NCBI RefSeq assembly: GCF_001654845.1
Contig: NZ_LXES01000040.1
Location: 248,001 to 312,000 of the forward strand
Direction of reading: 5' to 3'
Length of the DNA: 64,000 nt
Source: Enterobacter soli ATCC BAA-2102
Lineage (GTDB): Bacteria > Pseudomonadota > Gammaproteobacteria > Enterobacterales > Enterobacteriaceae
In this document: positions 9,223 to 19,002 of the stretch, piece by piece
Position numbering within the stretch: position 1 is the first letter of the stretch
Layout of the letters: each line of letters begins with the position of its first letter
Notes under the pieces: model-generated
The model's database searches: none
Seen by the model: the letters and a program-made list of their open reading frames with translations, nothing else
What the model was told of the DNA's origin: nothing
Translations under genes and position numbers: made by a program

Positions 9223-10582
9223 ACGGGAAGACCACCACACGGTTACGTCCTGTCTCTTTGGCCTCGTACATCGCTTTATCCGCGCTTTCCACGCACTCCT
9301 CAGCGGTTATCTGTGAGGATGTCGCGGTAAACACCCCCATGCTGATGGTAATAGGCTCCGGAAGCTGTCCGTTACTGCTGCTCTTGTCAAAGCTGCTTAA
9401 GTTGAGGCGAATACGCTCTGCAACCTGGCGCGCGGCATCGGAATCGGTATTGGCCAGCATCAGGACAAACTCTTCGCCACCGATGCGTGCGGCAATATCC
9501 TGAGGACGCACGGAATCCATCAGCAAATTGGCGACAAACTGCAATACCTTGTCGCCCTGTAAGTGGCCATAGCAGTCGTTGATGCGCTTGAAGCGATCGA
9601 GATCGCTGACGATAACGGAAACAGGGCGAGTCGCTTTTGCCGTTGCAAGGGACTGGTTTAACGCGTCATAAAAATAGCTGCGGTTGTAGAGACGGGTCAG
9701 CGGATCGCGAATCGAATTTTGATAAGACTGCTGGTACTTTAAATGTGAATCACGATAGAGATTAAATACATCATAAAGCAGAACCAGAATGATGAGTAAG
9801 GTTGCCGCAGTTTCAAATAAGCGGGCGCGATACCAGGCGATGTCTTCAGCGTGCCCGCCGAAGAACAACATCCCCAGTGTCACGATATAACAGACACATA
9901 AAAAAGTACCGCCGACCCAGAACAGGTTGCGCAAACGCGTAATAGCGATCAGTGCCACTAATGCCACTAGCCACAAAATGATAAGCAATATATTGATTAA
10001 ATGGCTCCAGAGAACCATAAATTGCCGGGTTTCATTATCCACTAAATCAATCGTCAGTACTGATGAATGGCCGGAAAAAAGCCATGCCAACACAACCATA
10101 CATGCGGTGAATATAAAAATAGCAATAATAATGCTGATATGAGTCAGTCGAGATAAAGGGTAATCCCGGACCATATACAGTAGCGCAGCAAAGATAATCA
10201 ATACCGCCATCAGGAGATGGCGAAACGTGAAGAAAATCATCGCGTCGTTATAGTTAACGATGTCGAACTGGTAGAGATCAAGCCAGGCAGGGAAGCTCGA
10301 CAGCGTCCCGGTCATCAGCAGCATCGACCCGATGAAGGCGGAGGCGATGGCGACCAAATACAAGCGTCTGCGATCGCACCAATATTTCATGGACATAAAA
10401 CAAGCAATAAACAGATGAAACACGAGTAAAAATATGGTGAGCGTCGGGAATAATAAGGGTGAAAATGACGGGACTAACTCGACCAGTTTTAAAAATGAAC
10501 CCTGTAATATCCCAATGACAATTATGCAGCCAAAGAAGAAAGTGATATAGCGGTTCTTTATGTAACGTTCAATCGTGTTCAT
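9221..10582 (-). CDS. Membrane diguanylate cyclase (MASE4-like sensor plus GGDEF)
   Basis: This 453-residue protein should make cyclic di-GMP from two GTP at the inner membrane. The N-terminal ~270 residues hold about eight hydrophobic helices, resembling a MASE4 sensory domain as in E. coli DgcT. A short linker leads to a GGDEF domain that begins RDPLTRLYNRSYF. The active-site loop reads GGEEF (about residues 368-372), so it should be catalytic. RPQD lies exactly five residues before it and is an intact inhibitory I-site, implying product feedback. SDLDRFKRINDCYGH supplies the metal- and GTP-binding residues. It is an insertion between slyA and slyB compared with K-12. The signal it senses cannot be read from the sequence. 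Confidence 0.9.
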   Translation of the reverse strand: MNTIERYIKNRYITFFFGCIIVIGILQGSFLKLVELVPSFSPLLFPTLTIFLLVFHLFIACFMSMKYWCDRRRLYLVAIASAFIGSMLLMTGTLSSFPAWLDLYQFDIVNYNDAMIFFTFRHLLMAVLIIFAALLYMVRDYPLSRLTHISIIIAIFIFTACMVVLAWLFSGHSSVLTIDLVDNETRQFMVLWSHLINILLIILWLVALVALIAITRLRNLFWVGGTFLCVCYIVTLGMLFFGGHAEDIAWYRARLFETAATLLIILVLLYDVFNLYRDSHLKYQQSYQNSIRDPLTRLYNRSYFYDALNQSLATAKATRPVSVIVSDLDRFKRINDCYGHLQGDKVLQFVANLLMDSVRPQDIAARIGGEEFVLMLANTDSDAARQVAERIRLNLSSFDKSSSNGQLPEPITISMGVFTATSSQITAEECVESADKAMYEAKETGRNRVVVFP

Positions 10583-10745
10583 ACGTTTTTGTTAACAAAA
10601 AAATAATAGTTTATTAAGGAGGTGTGAGTCTGCTTAGTTTAACAACGTCATGAACAAATACTTTGCGCAGGAGCAATATAAGAAGGGGAAACTAAATAGT
10701 GGGGGAGGTATTTTGTAAATATATATATTTAAATGATGAATATTG

Positions 10746-10778
10746 TAAAAGGATGCAGCCAGTTGGCCGCATCCTCTT
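10746..10778 (-). terminator. slyB terminator
   Basis: Reading on the minus strand, AGGATGC-GGCCAACTGGCT-GCATCCT is followed by TTTT directly after the slyB stop. The stem is 7 bp plus inner GCCA/TGGC pairing. Confidence 0.75.
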
Positions 10779-10783
10779 TGGTA

Positions 10784-11251
10784 TTAACGCGGGGAAACGG
10801 TAACCTGACTACCGTTGCTGGCCAGAACAACACGCTGACCGGCTGCAAACCGGGTGCTACCCTGTTTTTGTACAACCATGATGGTGTTGCCGTCGTCCTT
10901 ACGGATTTCCAGTTCAACACCCTGCGTTTTGTTCATCGCGCCCTGCACACCCTGACCTGCAACACCACCGGCTACGGCACCTGCAGCTGTTGCCAGAGAA
11001 CGACCCGTACCGCCACCTACGGTGTTACCCAGGAAGCCACCCAGTACGGCACCGCCGATTGCGCCAACAACATTGTTGTCATCGCCGCCCTGAATTTGTA
11101 CAGGACGTGCATTAACGATAGTACCGTAAGTCACGTTCTGAACTTGTTTAGCCTCAGACGCGCTATAAACGTCACCGGAAAGGGAATCGTTATTCACACA
11201 ACCCGCCAGCGTCAATCCAATCAGTGAAACGCCCAGTACACGTAAAATCAT
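10784..11251 (-). CDS. slyB: Outer-membrane lipoprotein SlyB
   Basis: SlyB is a PhoPQ-induced outer-membrane lipoprotein of 155 residues that stabilises outer-membrane proteins under lipid stress. The signal peptide MILRVLGVSLIGLTLAGC ends in the lipobox LAGC. A glycine-rich segment (NNVVGAIGGAVLGGFLGNTV and GAVAGGVAGQGVQGAM, about residues 58-105), typical of the glycine-zipper 2TM group, is followed by a small C-terminal beta domain. A PhoP-type promoter precedes it and it is divergent from anmK. Confidence 0.95.
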   Translation of the reverse strand: MILRVLGVSLIGLTLAGCVNNDSLSGDVYSASEAKQVQNVTYGTIVNARPVQIQGGDDNNVVGAIGGAVLGGFLGNTVGGGTGRSLATAAGAVAGGVAGQGVQGAMNKTQGVELEIRKDDGNTIMVVQKQGSTRFAAGQRVVLASNGSQVTVSPR

Positions 11252-11355
11252 TTGAATCTCCTGTTCACCAAAAACGCCCAGTCAGGGCATCCGTTATGGC
11301 TAAATTATATGGCATAAGAGGCCATAGTTCATATCTTTGCACTAACAATAGGAAA

Positions 11356-11390
11356 ATTGTACTTGAATTTGGCTTAACGAGGCATAAACA
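11356..11390 (-). promoter_or_regulatory. PhoP-dependent promoter of slyB
   Basis: On the minus strand TGTTTA-TGCCT-CGTTAA (11374-11390) is a direct-repeat PhoP box. It lies 12 bp upstream of TACAAT (11356-11361), which has the position of a -10 hexamer. Box and spacing are those of class I PhoP promoters, in which the box takes the place of the -35. Confidence 0.8.
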
Positions 11391-11505
11391 AGAAGTCCTC
11401 TGGTTACGTGTCTGACATTGTTAAAAAATATTATCTCTGCATAGCAAAGCGACGCCGTTTATGGTGGAGTGTGGGTAACTCGCCCACGAAACGTAAGGAA
11501 AGCGC

Positions 11506-12630
11506 ATGAAATCGGGTCGCTACATTGGTGTGATGTCAGGTACCAGTCTTGATGGTGTCGATGTTGTTCTGGCTGCCATAGATGAAAACATGGTGGCACA
11601 GCAGGCGAGCCTGACATGGCCGATCCCTGTTTCGCTTAAAGAAGCGATCCTGAGCATCTGTCAGGGCCAGCAGCTTACGCTGTCACAGCTTGGTCAGCTT
11701 GATGTGCGCCTGGGCGCGCTCTTCGGCGATGCGATACTGGCGTTGATGCAAAAAGAGAAGCTGCAACCGCAGGATGTGGTGGCGATCGGCTGTCACGGGC
11801 AAACGGTCTGGCATGAGCCGACCGGCGATGCGCCGCACACGATGCAGATTGGTGATAACAACCAGATTGTCGCCAAAACCGGCGTGACTGTTGTGGGCGA
11901 TTTTCGTCGTCGGGATATCGCGCTGGGTGGGCAGGGCGCGCCGCTGGTCCCCGCATTTCACCAGGCGTTGCTGGCGCACCCAACAGAACGCCGGATGGTG
12001 CTCAACATCGGCGGCATCGCCAACCTGTCAATGCTTATCCCGGGCCAGCCCGTTCGTGGCTACGATACCGGGCCGGGCAATATGCTGATGGATGCCTGGA
12101 TCTGGCGTCAGTATGGAAAACCTTACGACAAAGACGCCCAGTGGGCCTGTGAAGGAAAAGTGATCATTCCTCTTTTACAATCCATGCTTAGCGACCCGTA
12201 TTTTGCTGCACCTGCGCCAAAAAGCACCGGGCGCGAGTATTTCAACTATGGCTGGCTTGAACGTCAGCTTATGCCATTCCCCGCACTTTCCCCTAAAGAT
12301 GTACAGGCAACGCTTGCAGAACTGACGGCCACGTCGATTTCCGAACAGGTTCTCCTCAGCGGCGGATGTGAACGCCTGCTGGTGTGTGGCGGTGGCAGCC
12401 GCAACCCGCTGGTGATGGCGCGTCTGGCCGGGTTATTGCCAGGCACCGAAGTCACGACGACGGACGATGCCGGGATCAGCGGCGATGATATGGAAGCGCT
12501 GGCCTTTGCCTGGCTTGCCTGGCGCACCATCGCCGGATTACCTGGGAATCTTCCGTCGGTAACCGGCGCGCGTGAGGCGAGCGTGCTGGGTGCGATTTTC
12601 CCGGCAAATCCACGTCATAATCAGAGTTAA
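11506..12630 (+). CDS. anmK: Anhydro-N-acetylmuramic acid kinase AnmK
   Basis: AnmK opens the 1,6-anhydro ring of anhydro-MurNAc and phosphorylates it to MurNAc-6-phosphate in cytoplasmic peptidoglycan recycling. At 374 residues it matches the family (369 in E. coli). Motifs: [19 protein letters not shown] at the N-terminus (phosphate-binding), [12 protein letters not shown] near residue 90, [32 protein letters not shown] near residue 187, and [11 protein letters not shown] in the C-terminal lobe. It is followed by mliC and pdxH on the same strand, an order conserved in E. coli. Confidence 0.95.
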   Translation: MKSGRYIGVMSGTSLDGVDVVLAAIDENMVAQQASLTWPIPVSLKEAILSICQGQQLTLSQLGQLDVRLGALFGDAILALMQKEKLQPQDVVAIGCHGQTVWHEPTGDAPHTMQIGDNNQIVAKTGVTVVGDFRRRDIALGGQGAPLVPAFHQALLAHPTERRMVLNIGGIANLSMLIPGQPVRGYDTGPGNMLMDAWIWRQYGKPYDKDAQWACEGKVIIPLLQSMLSDPYFAAPAPKSTGREYFNYGWLERQLMPFPALSPKDVQATLAELTATSISEQVLLSGGCERLLVCGGGSRNPLVMARLAGLLPGTEVTTTDDAGISGDDMEALAFAWLAWRTIAGLPGNLPSVTGAREASVLGAIFPANPRHNQS

Positions 12631-12724
12631 CTGAAATTCAGCGTTGCGTGTAGCCGTTAAAATGGAAAGAAAACAGGAGGGCAGCAGTGTCCTCCAGGAC
12701 CAGGATAGTCTTCGGAATACGCCC

Positions 12725-13048
12725 ATGAAAAAACTTCTTCTTATTGCTGTGCCTTTACTGCTGCCAGGGTGCAGCGTCTATAACCAGTTCGTTGAACGTA
12801 TGCAGACCGATACCCTGGAGTATCGTTGCGACGAAAAACCGCTGACCGTGAAGATCAACAACCCCCGTCAGGAAGCCAGCTTTGTGTACGACAACAAACT
12901 GCTGAATCTGAAGCAGGGCATGTCTGCGTCAGGTGCGCGTTATACCGATGGCATTTATGTTTTTTGGTCTAAAGGCGATGAAGCAACGGTCTACAAACGT
13001 GACCGCATTGTGTTGAACAATTGCCAGCTACAAAATCCGAAGCGTTGA
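12725..13048 (+). CDS. mliC: Lysozyme inhibitor lipoprotein MliC
   Basis: MliC is a membrane-bound lipoprotein that inhibits C-type lysozyme in the periplasm. From the ATG at 12725 it has 107 residues (109 in E. coli). [16 protein letters not shown] is a lipoprotein signal with the lipidated Cys at residue 16. The beta-barrel domain shows [51 protein letters not shown] with the family Ser-Gly-Ala-Arg-Tyr segment that inserts into lysozyme, and a second Cys in LNNCQLQ that can pair with YRC. The longer open frame from 12644 is not used. Confidence 0.92.
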   Translation: MKKLLLIAVPLLLPGCSVYNQFVERMQTDTLEYRCDEKPLTVKINNPRQEASFVYDNKLLNLKQGMSASGARYTDGIYVFWSKGDEATVYKRDRIVLNNCQLQNPKR

Positions 13049-13105
13049 GATTTTTACAGGGGCGGCGCACAATAGCGCCACCTATTGTCAATTTCAGCTA
13101 ACGCC

Positions 13106-13762
13106 ATGTCAGATAACGACGAATTGCAGCAAATTGCGCATCTGCGCCGTGAATACACCAAAGGCGGCCTGCGTCGCCAGGATCTTCCCGCCGAACCCCT
13201 GGTGCTTTTTGAACGCTGGCTGAAACAGGCCTGTGAAGCAAAGCTTGCCGACCCGACCGCAATGGTGGTTGCCACGGTTGATGAGACCGGTCAGCCGTAC
13301 CAGCGTATCGTGCTGCTGAAGCATTACGATGAGAAAGGGCTGGTGTTTTATACCAACCTGGGCAGCCGTAAAGCGCATCAGATTGAAAACAACCCGCGTG
13401 TGAGCCTGCTGTTCCCGTGGCATATGCTGGAACGTCAGGTCATGGTCACCGGTAAAGCCGAGCGACTTTCCACCCTGGAAGTGCTGAAATATTTCCACAG
13501 CCGCCCGCGCGACAGCCAGATTGGTGCCTGGGTCTCTAAACAGTCCAGCCGAATCTCTGCCCGCGGCGTACTGGAAAGTAAATTCCTCGAGTTAAAACAA
13601 AAGTTCCAGCAGGGTGAAGTCCCGTTGCCAAGCTTCTGGGGCGGATTCCGCATCCCAATCGAGCAGATGGAGTTCTGGCAGGGCGGTGAACATCGCCTGC
13701 ACGACCGCTTTTTATACCAGCGCGAGAATGCTGGCTGGAAAATCGACAGACTGGCGCCGTAA
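13106..13762 (+). CDS. pdxH: Pyridoxine/pyridoxamine 5'-phosphate oxidase PdxH
   Basis: PdxH is the FMN-dependent enzyme that oxidises pyridoxine or pyridoxamine 5'-phosphate to pyridoxal 5'-phosphate. The ATG at 13106 ([20 protein letters not shown]) gives 218 residues, identical in length to E. coli; the open frame extends seven codons further upstream. FMN- and PLP-contact segments include [48 protein letters not shown] and FWGGFRIP. The C-terminus ends in IDRLAP. It sits between mliC and tyrS. Confidence 0.96.
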   Translation: MSDNDELQQIAHLRREYTKGGLRRQDLPAEPLVLFERWLKQACEAKLADPTAMVVATVDETGQPYQRIVLLKHYDEKGLVFYTNLGSRKAHQIENNPRVSLLFPWHMLERQVMVTGKAERLSTLEVLKYFHSRPRDSQIGAWVSKQSSRISARGVLESKFLELKQKFQQGEVPLPSFWGGFRIPIEQMEFWQGGEHRLHDRFLYQRENAGWKIDRLAP

Positions 13763-13782
13763 TCCCCGAAATTTGTTGTTTT

Positions 13783-13815
13783 AAGCGCTAGCGCTACGTG
13801 CGCCAGCGCTTTATT
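13783..13815 (+). terminator. Possible pdxH terminator
   Basis: AAGCGCT (13783-13789) pairs with AGCGCTT (13805-13811) across a 15-base loop and is followed by TATT. The stem is decent but the U-run is weak, so termination is uncertain. Confidence 0.4.
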
Positions 13816-13887
13816 CTATGTACCTTTCGCATCAGGCGAAAAGTCGTGTACCGGCAAAGGTGCAGTCGTTTATACATGGAGAATTTG

Positions 13888-15162
13888 ATGGCAAGCAGTA
13901 ACTTGATTAAACAATTGCAAGAGCGGGGCCTCGTGGCCCAGGTGACGGACGAGGAAGCGTTAGCAGAGCGACTGGCGCAAGGCCCGATCGCGCTCTATTG
14001 CGGCTTCGATCCCACCGCTGACAGCTTGCATTTGGGGCATCTTGTTCCATTGTTATGCCTGAAACGCTTCCAGATGGCAGGCCATAAGCCTGTTGCACTG
14101 GTTGGCGGCGCGACCGGTCTGATTGGTGACCCAAGCTTCAAAGCCGCTGAGCGTAAACTGAACACCGAAGACACCGTGCAGGAGTGGGTGGACAAGATTC
14201 GCAAACAGGTTGCGCCGTTCCTCGACTTCAACTGTGGTGAAAACGCTGCAATTGCCGCGAACAACTATGACTGGTTTGGCGGCATGAACGTGCTGACCTT
14301 CCTGCGTGACATCGGTAAACACTTCTCTGTTAACCAGATGATCAACAAAGAAGCCGTGAAGCAGCGTCTGAACCGTGACGATCAGGGCATCTCTTTCACC
14401 GAGTTCTCTTACAACCTGCTGCAAGGTTATGACTTCGCCTGCCTGAACAAACTGCACGGTGTGGCCCTGCAAATTGGTGGTTCTGACCAGTGGGGTAACA
14501 TCACCTCCGGTATCGATCTGACCCGTCGTCTGCATCAGAACCAGGTGTTCGGCCTGACGGTTCCACTGATCACCAAAGCCGACGGCACCAAGTTTGGTAA
14601 AACCGAGGGCGGCGCAGTATGGCTCGATCCGAAGAAAACCAGCCCGTACAAGTTCTATCAGTTCTGGATCAACACCGCAGATGCTGACGTCTACCGCTTC
14701 CTGAAATTCTTCACCTTTATGGACATTGAAGCCATCAATGCGCTGGAAGAAGAAGACAAAAACAGCGGCACTGCACCTCGTGCGCAGTATGTTCTGGCTG
14801 ATGAAGTGACCAAACTGGTTCACGGCGAAGAAGGCCTGGCAGCGGCAAAACGCATTACCGCAAGCCTGTTCAACGGTACGCTGAGCGATTTAAGCGAAGC
14901 GGACTTCGAACAGCTGGCGCAGGATGGCGTGCCGATGGTTGAGATGGAAAAAGGCGCAGACCTGATGCAGGCGCTGGTGGATTCTGAGCTGCAACCGTCC
15001 CGCGGTCAGGCTCGTAAGACCATTGCCTCCAACGCCATTACCATCAACGGTGAAAAACAGGCCGATCCTGAATACACCTTTGTTGACGGCGATCGTCTGT
15101 ATGGCCGCTACACGCTGTTGCGTCGCGGTAAGAAGAATTACTGTCTGGTGTGCTGGAAGTAA
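13888..15162 (+). CDS. tyrS: Tyrosyl-tRNA synthetase TyrS
   Basis: TyrS charges tRNA-Tyr with tyrosine. From [14 protein letters not shown] it has 424 residues, the E. coli length; a TGGAG lies seven bases upstream. The class I signatures are present: the HIGH-type motif in [13 protein letters not shown], the tyrosine pocket [12 protein letters not shown] and GGSDQWGNI, and the KMSKS-type motif as KFGKTEGG. The C-terminal S4-like RNA-binding domain ([20 protein letters not shown]) closes the protein. A terminator with a U-rich tail separates it from pdxY. Confidence 0.97.
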   Translation: MASSNLIKQLQERGLVAQVTDEEALAERLAQGPIALYCGFDPTADSLHLGHLVPLLCLKRFQMAGHKPVALVGGATGLIGDPSFKAAERKLNTEDTVQEWVDKIRKQVAPFLDFNCGENAAIAANNYDWFGGMNVLTFLRDIGKHFSVNQMINKEAVKQRLNRDDQGISFTEFSYNLLQGYDFACLNKLHGVALQIGGSDQWGNITSGIDLTRRLHQNQVFGLTVPLITKADGTKFGKTEGGAVWLDPKKTSPYKFYQFWINTADADVYRFLKFFTFMDIEAINALEEEDKNSGTAPRAQYVLADEVTKLVHGEEGLAAAKRITASLFNGTLSDLSEADFEQLAQDGVPMVEMEKGADLMQALVDSELQPSRGQARKTIASNAITINGEKQADPEYTFVDGDRLYGRYTLLRRGKKNYCLVCWK

Positions 15163-15175
15163 TCAACAGTATGCA

Positions 15176-15207
15176 GGGGCGTGGGAAACCACGCCCCTTT
15201 GTTTTTT
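15176..15207 (+). terminator. tyrS terminator
   Basis: GGGGCGTGG-GAAA-CCACGCCCC is a perfect 9-bp stem with a GAAA tetraloop followed by TTTGTTTTTT. pdxY begins 21 bp later, so it either has its own promoter or depends on read-through. Confidence 0.92.
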
Positions 15208-15228
15208 CAGGGTTGTGGTAAGCAAAAA

Positions 15229-16089
15229 ATGAAGAATATCCTCGCCATTCAGTCCCACGTTGTATTTGGACATGCTGGCAACAGCGCAGCGGAATTCCCA
15301 ATGCGTCGTCTCGGTGCCAATGTCTGGCCGCTTAATACCGTTCAATTCTCTAATCATACCCAGTACGGGAAATGGACCGGCTGCGTGATGCCGCCTTCGC
15401 ATCTCACGGAGATTGTGCAGGGCATCGCTGATATCGACCAGCTCAAACGCTGTGACGCGGTGTTGAGCGGTTATCTGGGCTCAGCAGAGCAGGGCGAACA
15501 TATTCTCGGCATCGTGCGTCAGGTTAAGGCGGCGAACCCGGCGGCAAAATTCTTCTGCGACCCGGTAATGGGGCACCCGGAGAAGGGCTGCATCGTGGCT
15601 CCTGGCGTGGCTGAGTTTCACGTGCGACACGCGCTGCCCGCGAGTGACATTATTGCGCCCAACCTGATTGAGCTGGAGATCCTCTGCGAGCATCCTGTTA
15701 ACAGCGTAGACGAGGCTGTCAGCGCTTCTCGCGAGCTGATTGCGCAAGGGCCTGAGATTGTACTGGTCAAGCACCTGGCGCGCGCAGGGCTGAGCCGTGA
15801 CCGTTTTGAGATGCTGCTGGTGACGAAAGACGAAGCCTGGCATATCAGCCGTCCGCTGGTTGATTTTGGCGTGCGTCAGCCGGTTGGCGTGGGCGATGTG
15901 ACCAGCGGTCTGCTATTGGTGAAATTGCTGCAAGGCGCAACGCTTCGTGATGCGCTGGAGCATGTGACTGCCGCCGTGTACGAAATCATGACCGCGACGA
16001 AAAATATGCAGGAGTATGAGTTGCAGGTGGTTGCTGCGCAGGATCGAATTGCGAAGCCGGAGCACTATTTCAGCGCAACGCAGCTGTAA
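15229..16089 (+). CDS. pdxY: Pyridoxal kinase PdxY
   Basis: PdxY is a ribokinase-fold kinase that phosphorylates pyridoxal in the vitamin B6 salvage pathway. The ATG at 15229 ([20 protein letters not shown]) gives 286 residues as in E. coli; the frame upstream runs through the tyrS terminator and is discarded. Family features are [12 protein letters not shown] in the substrate flap, CDPVMGH, and the anion-hole/catalytic motif [15 protein letters not shown] near residue 221. It shares cofactor metabolism with pdxH two genes upstream. Confidence 0.95.
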   Translation: MKNILAIQSHVVFGHAGNSAAEFPMRRLGANVWPLNTVQFSNHTQYGKWTGCVMPPSHLTEIVQGIADIDQLKRCDAVLSGYLGSAEQGEHILGIVRQVKAANPAAKFFCDPVMGHPEKGCIVAPGVAEFHVRHALPASDIIAPNLIELEILCEHPVNSVDEAVSASRELIAQGPEIVLVKHLARAGLSRDRFEMLLVTKDEAWHISRPLVDFGVRQPVGVGDVTSGLLLVKLLQGATLRDALEHVTAAVYEIMTATKNMQEYELQVVAAQDRIAKPEHYFSATQL

Positions 16090-16093
16090 ACTA

Positions 16094-16164
16094 TGCCGGG
16101 TGGCGCTACGCTTACCCGGCCTACAATACCTGTAGGCCCGTGCAAGCGCAGCGCCGCCGGGCGA
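16094..16164. repeat. REP/BIME-type repeat downstream of pdxY
   Basis: GCCGGG-TGGCGCTACGCTTA-CCCGGC is followed by a second inverted unit of REP character (TGTAGGCCCGTGCAAGCGCA to CGCCGGGCG). It lies between the converging pdxY and gstA. Confidence 0.8.
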
Positions 16165-16166
16165 TA

Positions 16167-16772
16167 TTAGTTAAGACCTTCCGCTTTCAGCGCCGCAGCA
16201 ACCGCAGGGCGCGCTGCCACCCGCTCCATATACGATGCAATATGATCTAACCCTTCCAGGTTAAGCTTAACCGCACGTGCCCAGCGCAGAACGGTAAACA
16301 GATACGCATCTGCAATGGTGAAACGCTGGCCACAAATCCACTGATCGTCTTTCAACGACTCGTTAATGTACTGAAGTTTTTTCTCCAGCAGGGCACGCAC
16401 GGTAGGTTTGTAGTCTTCTGGTGTATCCGGGCGGAACAGCGGCGTAAAGCCTTTGTGCAGCTCGGTCGCGATATAGTTCATCCACTCCAGCGTCTTATAG
16501 CGAGAGATACTGCCAGTCGGGGCCAACAGCTGGCGGTCCGGTACGTTATCCGCCAGGAACTGCATAATGGCAACGCCTTCTGTCAGCAGTGTACCGTCAT
16601 CCAGCAGCAGCGCCGGAACTTGTCCCTTCGGGTTAATAGCAAAGAAATCGTCGCCGTTTTCCAGGCGTTTTTTCATCAGATCAACGCCGTCCAGCGTGAA
16701 ATCTTTACCGCTCTCGCGCAGGGTAATATGGGAAGCAAGAGAGCAGGCGCCCGGTTTGTAGAACAGTTTCAT
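16167..16772 (-). CDS. gstA: Glutathione S-transferase GstA (beta class)
   Basis: GstA conjugates glutathione to electrophilic compounds in the cytoplasm and can detoxify peroxides. It has 201 residues, the E. coli length. The N-terminal thioredoxin-like domain starts [16 protein letters not shown], with the beta-class catalytic Cys10. The glutathione-binding segment [21 protein letters not shown] includes the cis-Pro and the Glu-Gly contacts, and the all-helical C-terminal domain contains [21 protein letters not shown] lies before the ATG. It follows dtpA on the same strand but a terminator lies between. Confidence 0.95.
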   Translation of the reverse strand: MKLFYKPGACSLASHITLRESGKDFTLDGVDLMKKRLENGDDFFAINPKGQVPALLLDDGTLLTEGVAIMQFLADNVPDRQLLAPTGSISRYKTLEWMNYIATELHKGFTPLFRPDTPEDYKPTVRALLEKKLQYINESLKDDQWICGQRFTIADAYLFTVLRWARAVKLNLEGLDHIASYMERVAARPAVAAALKAEGLN

Positions 16773-16821
16773 CGGTAACTCCTTTTTGCTGAGGTTTCAG
16801 CTATGTTAGTGCGCGAACGAA

Positions 16822-16857
16822 TAAAAAAAAAGCCGCTAACACAAAGTTAACGGCTTC
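16822..16857 (-). terminator. dtpA terminator
   Basis: On the minus strand AGCCGTTAAC-TTTG-TGTTAGCGGCT is followed by nine T residues, just after the dtpA stop. It separates dtpA from gstA. Confidence 0.9.
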
Positions 16858-16880
16858 TGTTCAGTCGTTCCCCGATGACA

Positions 16881-18389
16881 TTATGCTGTTGCGGTTTTGG
16901 TCGCTTTAGCAGTTTTGTCGTCGTCCTGAGTCATACGATTCAGTTTAGGTGCAGTCAGCAGCATCAGCACAGCGATAACTGCGGTAGCCACACCAATCTG
17001 CATGAATACCGTACCGTAGACGTTCAGAGAAACCAGTGGGTCGGTTACGTTCTCTGGAACGGCCATCAGGTTAGCAATTTTACCGGCGATAATCGCTGCA
17101 CCGGCAGTGGTCAGGAACCAGCTACCCATGATGAAGCCCATCAGACGCTGTGGTACCAGCTGAGCAACCATTGCCAGACCCAGACCGGAGATCATCAGTT
17201 CACCAATAGACTGGAGAGCATAGCTCAGGATCAGCCAGTTAACGGAGACGATACCTGCGTCGGTCGCAAATTTGGTACCCAGTGGCAGCACCAGGAACGC
17301 ACCAGAGCACAGCACCATACCAATCGCGAACTTGTGCGGCATTGGCAGACGGTCACCCATCTTGTTATAGATAGCGGCCAGAATCGGGCTACCAATCATG
17401 ATCCAGAACGGGTTCAGGGCCTGATACTGCTCCGGCTCGAACGCGATACCCAGAATAGAATGCTCAACGTTACGAATAGCGAAGAAGTTCAGAGACGTTG
17501 GCATCTGGCTGTACAGCACGAAGAAGATAATCGCTTCCAGCATCAGGATGAACGCAACAATCATCTTACGGCGAGCAGCGCCCTGCATGGCGAATGCTTC
17601 TTTCGCGAAGATGCAGACGATACCCAGTGCAACCACGCCCAGCACAGCACGTGCCACGCCCTGGTTGTGCAGCAGCCAGGTGGCGATTGCCGCGAGGATC
17701 ACAACACCCACGATGGTTGCAAGCAGTTTGCCCACATGCACAGGTTCGAAGTCTGGTTTTGAACCGTAGTCTTTAACCCATTTCTTGCAGAAGGCGAAGT
17801 TAACAACGGTGATCAGCATCCCGACAACAGACAGGGAGAACGCAACGCTCCAGCCGAATTTCGCGGCCAGCCATGGCGTTGCCAGCATAGAGAAGAAGGA
17901 ACCGATGTTCACGGACATGTAGTACATGGTGAATGCACCGTCCAGACGCGGGTCATCTTTGCTGTAGCAGGTAGAAAGCAGGGAAGATGGGTTCGCTTTG
18001 AACAGACCGTTACCGACTGCGATAGTCGCCATACCCATATAGACCACAGCCGCATCGTGACCGGACCATGCAACCAGTGCATAACCGATTGCCAGGACGA
18101 TCGCGCCCAGCATGATGACACGTTTGGTACCCAGAACTTTATCACCCAGCCAGCCGCCGATAGCGACCAGACCGTACACCAGAGCACTGAATGAAGAGAA
18201 CAGCGTGATGGAATCTGCTTCGGACATACCCAGTTGTTTAACCAGGTAAACCGCCATGATCCCTTGCAGGCCGTAGTAACCAAAACGCTCCCATAACTCA
18301 ATAGAGAAGATGAGATAGAACGCTTTAGGTTGTTTGAAAGCGTTAAGACTTATGCTCTCATCTGTTGGTTTATTGTTTGCAGTAGACAC
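16881..18389 (-). CDS. dtpA: Proton-dependent di/tripeptide permease DtpA (TppB)
   Basis: DtpA is an inner-membrane POT-family symporter that imports di- and tripeptides with protons. Its 502 residues are close to the E. coli 500. The signature [19 protein letters not shown] (ExxERFxYY, about residues 32-40) lies in helix 1, and [16 protein letters not shown] and [20 protein letters not shown] follow in the N-terminal bundle. About 14 hydrophobic helices are apparent, and the tail is charged ([14 protein letters not shown]). In E. coli it is OmpR- and anaerobiosis-induced; a TGTAACAGATTATTACA stretch on the coding strand near 18525-18541 could be an OmpR site, but I did not verify this. Confidence 0.95.
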   Translation of the reverse strand: MSTANNKPTDESISLNAFKQPKAFYLIFSIELWERFGYYGLQGIMAVYLVKQLGMSEADSITLFSSFSALVYGLVAIGGWLGDKVLGTKRVIMLGAIVLAIGYALVAWSGHDAAVVYMGMATIAVGNGLFKANPSSLLSTCYSKDDPRLDGAFTMYYMSVNIGSFFSMLATPWLAAKFGWSVAFSLSVVGMLITVVNFAFCKKWVKDYGSKPDFEPVHVGKLLATIVGVVILAAIATWLLHNQGVARAVLGVVALGIVCIFAKEAFAMQGAARRKMIVAFILMLEAIIFFVLYSQMPTSLNFFAIRNVEHSILGIAFEPEQYQALNPFWIMIGSPILAAIYNKMGDRLPMPHKFAIGMVLCSGAFLVLPLGTKFATDAGIVSVNWLILSYALQSIGELMISGLGLAMVAQLVPQRLMGFIMGSWFLTTAGAAIIAGKIANLMAVPENVTDPLVSLNVYGTVFMQIGVATAVIAVLMLLTAPKLNRMTQDDDKTAKATKTATA

Positions 18390-19002
18390 ATATACCTCTT
18401 TTTTTACATCCCATATTAACGGGGGTGTTCATAGCGTGATGACCGTAGTCCATCCGCCTTATAGTTATATTGGGAGGGGAAACGGCGGGTAATGTTCACT
18501 ATCCTGACCCATCTGGCAATACGTTTGTAATAATCTGTTACATATATCTGGAGCGGTATAATACTCGGGTCATGCAAATGTTATTCAGCGTTAAATTTCA
18601 TTGGTTAAGGATTGTTGGTTTTTTTCACTGCCACAAACCCCAAAAAAACCGCATTTGGCAATATGTTCTGCTATTTGACCTCATGGCCAGTGATATAGCC
18701 CATATTCTGAAAAATGACTGGTCTTATCTGCGGTAAAGGAACGGTTAAATATTGTCTGGCAAAGGGTTTACACAGCTTTTCACAACAAAAATCCAACATG
18801 GAGTTATCAGAGTGATCTCGATCACAGATGTATAGAAATTTTTGGTGATGAAAAAACAATTAACCTGTTTGAGTGTTAAATGACCGAACAATCGACAGGG
18901 TCAAGGATGGCTAATGCGGACAATAAATGGCCGAAAGGAAGGTTCACAGTGAGAGCTTCCTTTCATAACCATTTGATATGAGCTCAGAAAGCGAAAAAGG
19001 AT
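18390..19002. other. 613-bp non-coding stretch between nth and dtpA
   Basis: No credible gene is seen. The part nearest dtpA (about 18,400-18,560) should hold its promoter region. Further out are a GGTTTTTTT/AAAAAAACC inverted repeat (18617-18650), a CRP-like palindrome (18811-18826) and a 9-bp perfect hairpin, GAAAGGAAG with a 14-base loop (18933-18964). The stretch is visibly AT-rich compared with the flanking genes. Confidence 0.6.
18811..18826. promoter_or_regulatory. CRP-like site in the nth-dtpA gap
   Basis: AGTGA-TCTCGA-TCACA matches the CRP consensus TGTGA-N6-TCACA at 9 of 10 conserved positions, and its core is palindromic. It lies about 420 bp upstream of dtpA and 180 bp from the end of nth, so its target is unclear. 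Confidence 0.55.

Noticed and set aside
14053..14823. 256-residue minus-strand frame opposite tyrS
   Set aside because: It mirrors the tyrS coding strand, lacks a ribosome site and has no recognisable domain.
16875..17762. 295-residue plus-strand His/Gln-rich frame opposite dtpA
   Set aside because: The composition is typical of antisense to a membrane-protein gene; dtpA is unmistakable on the minus strand.
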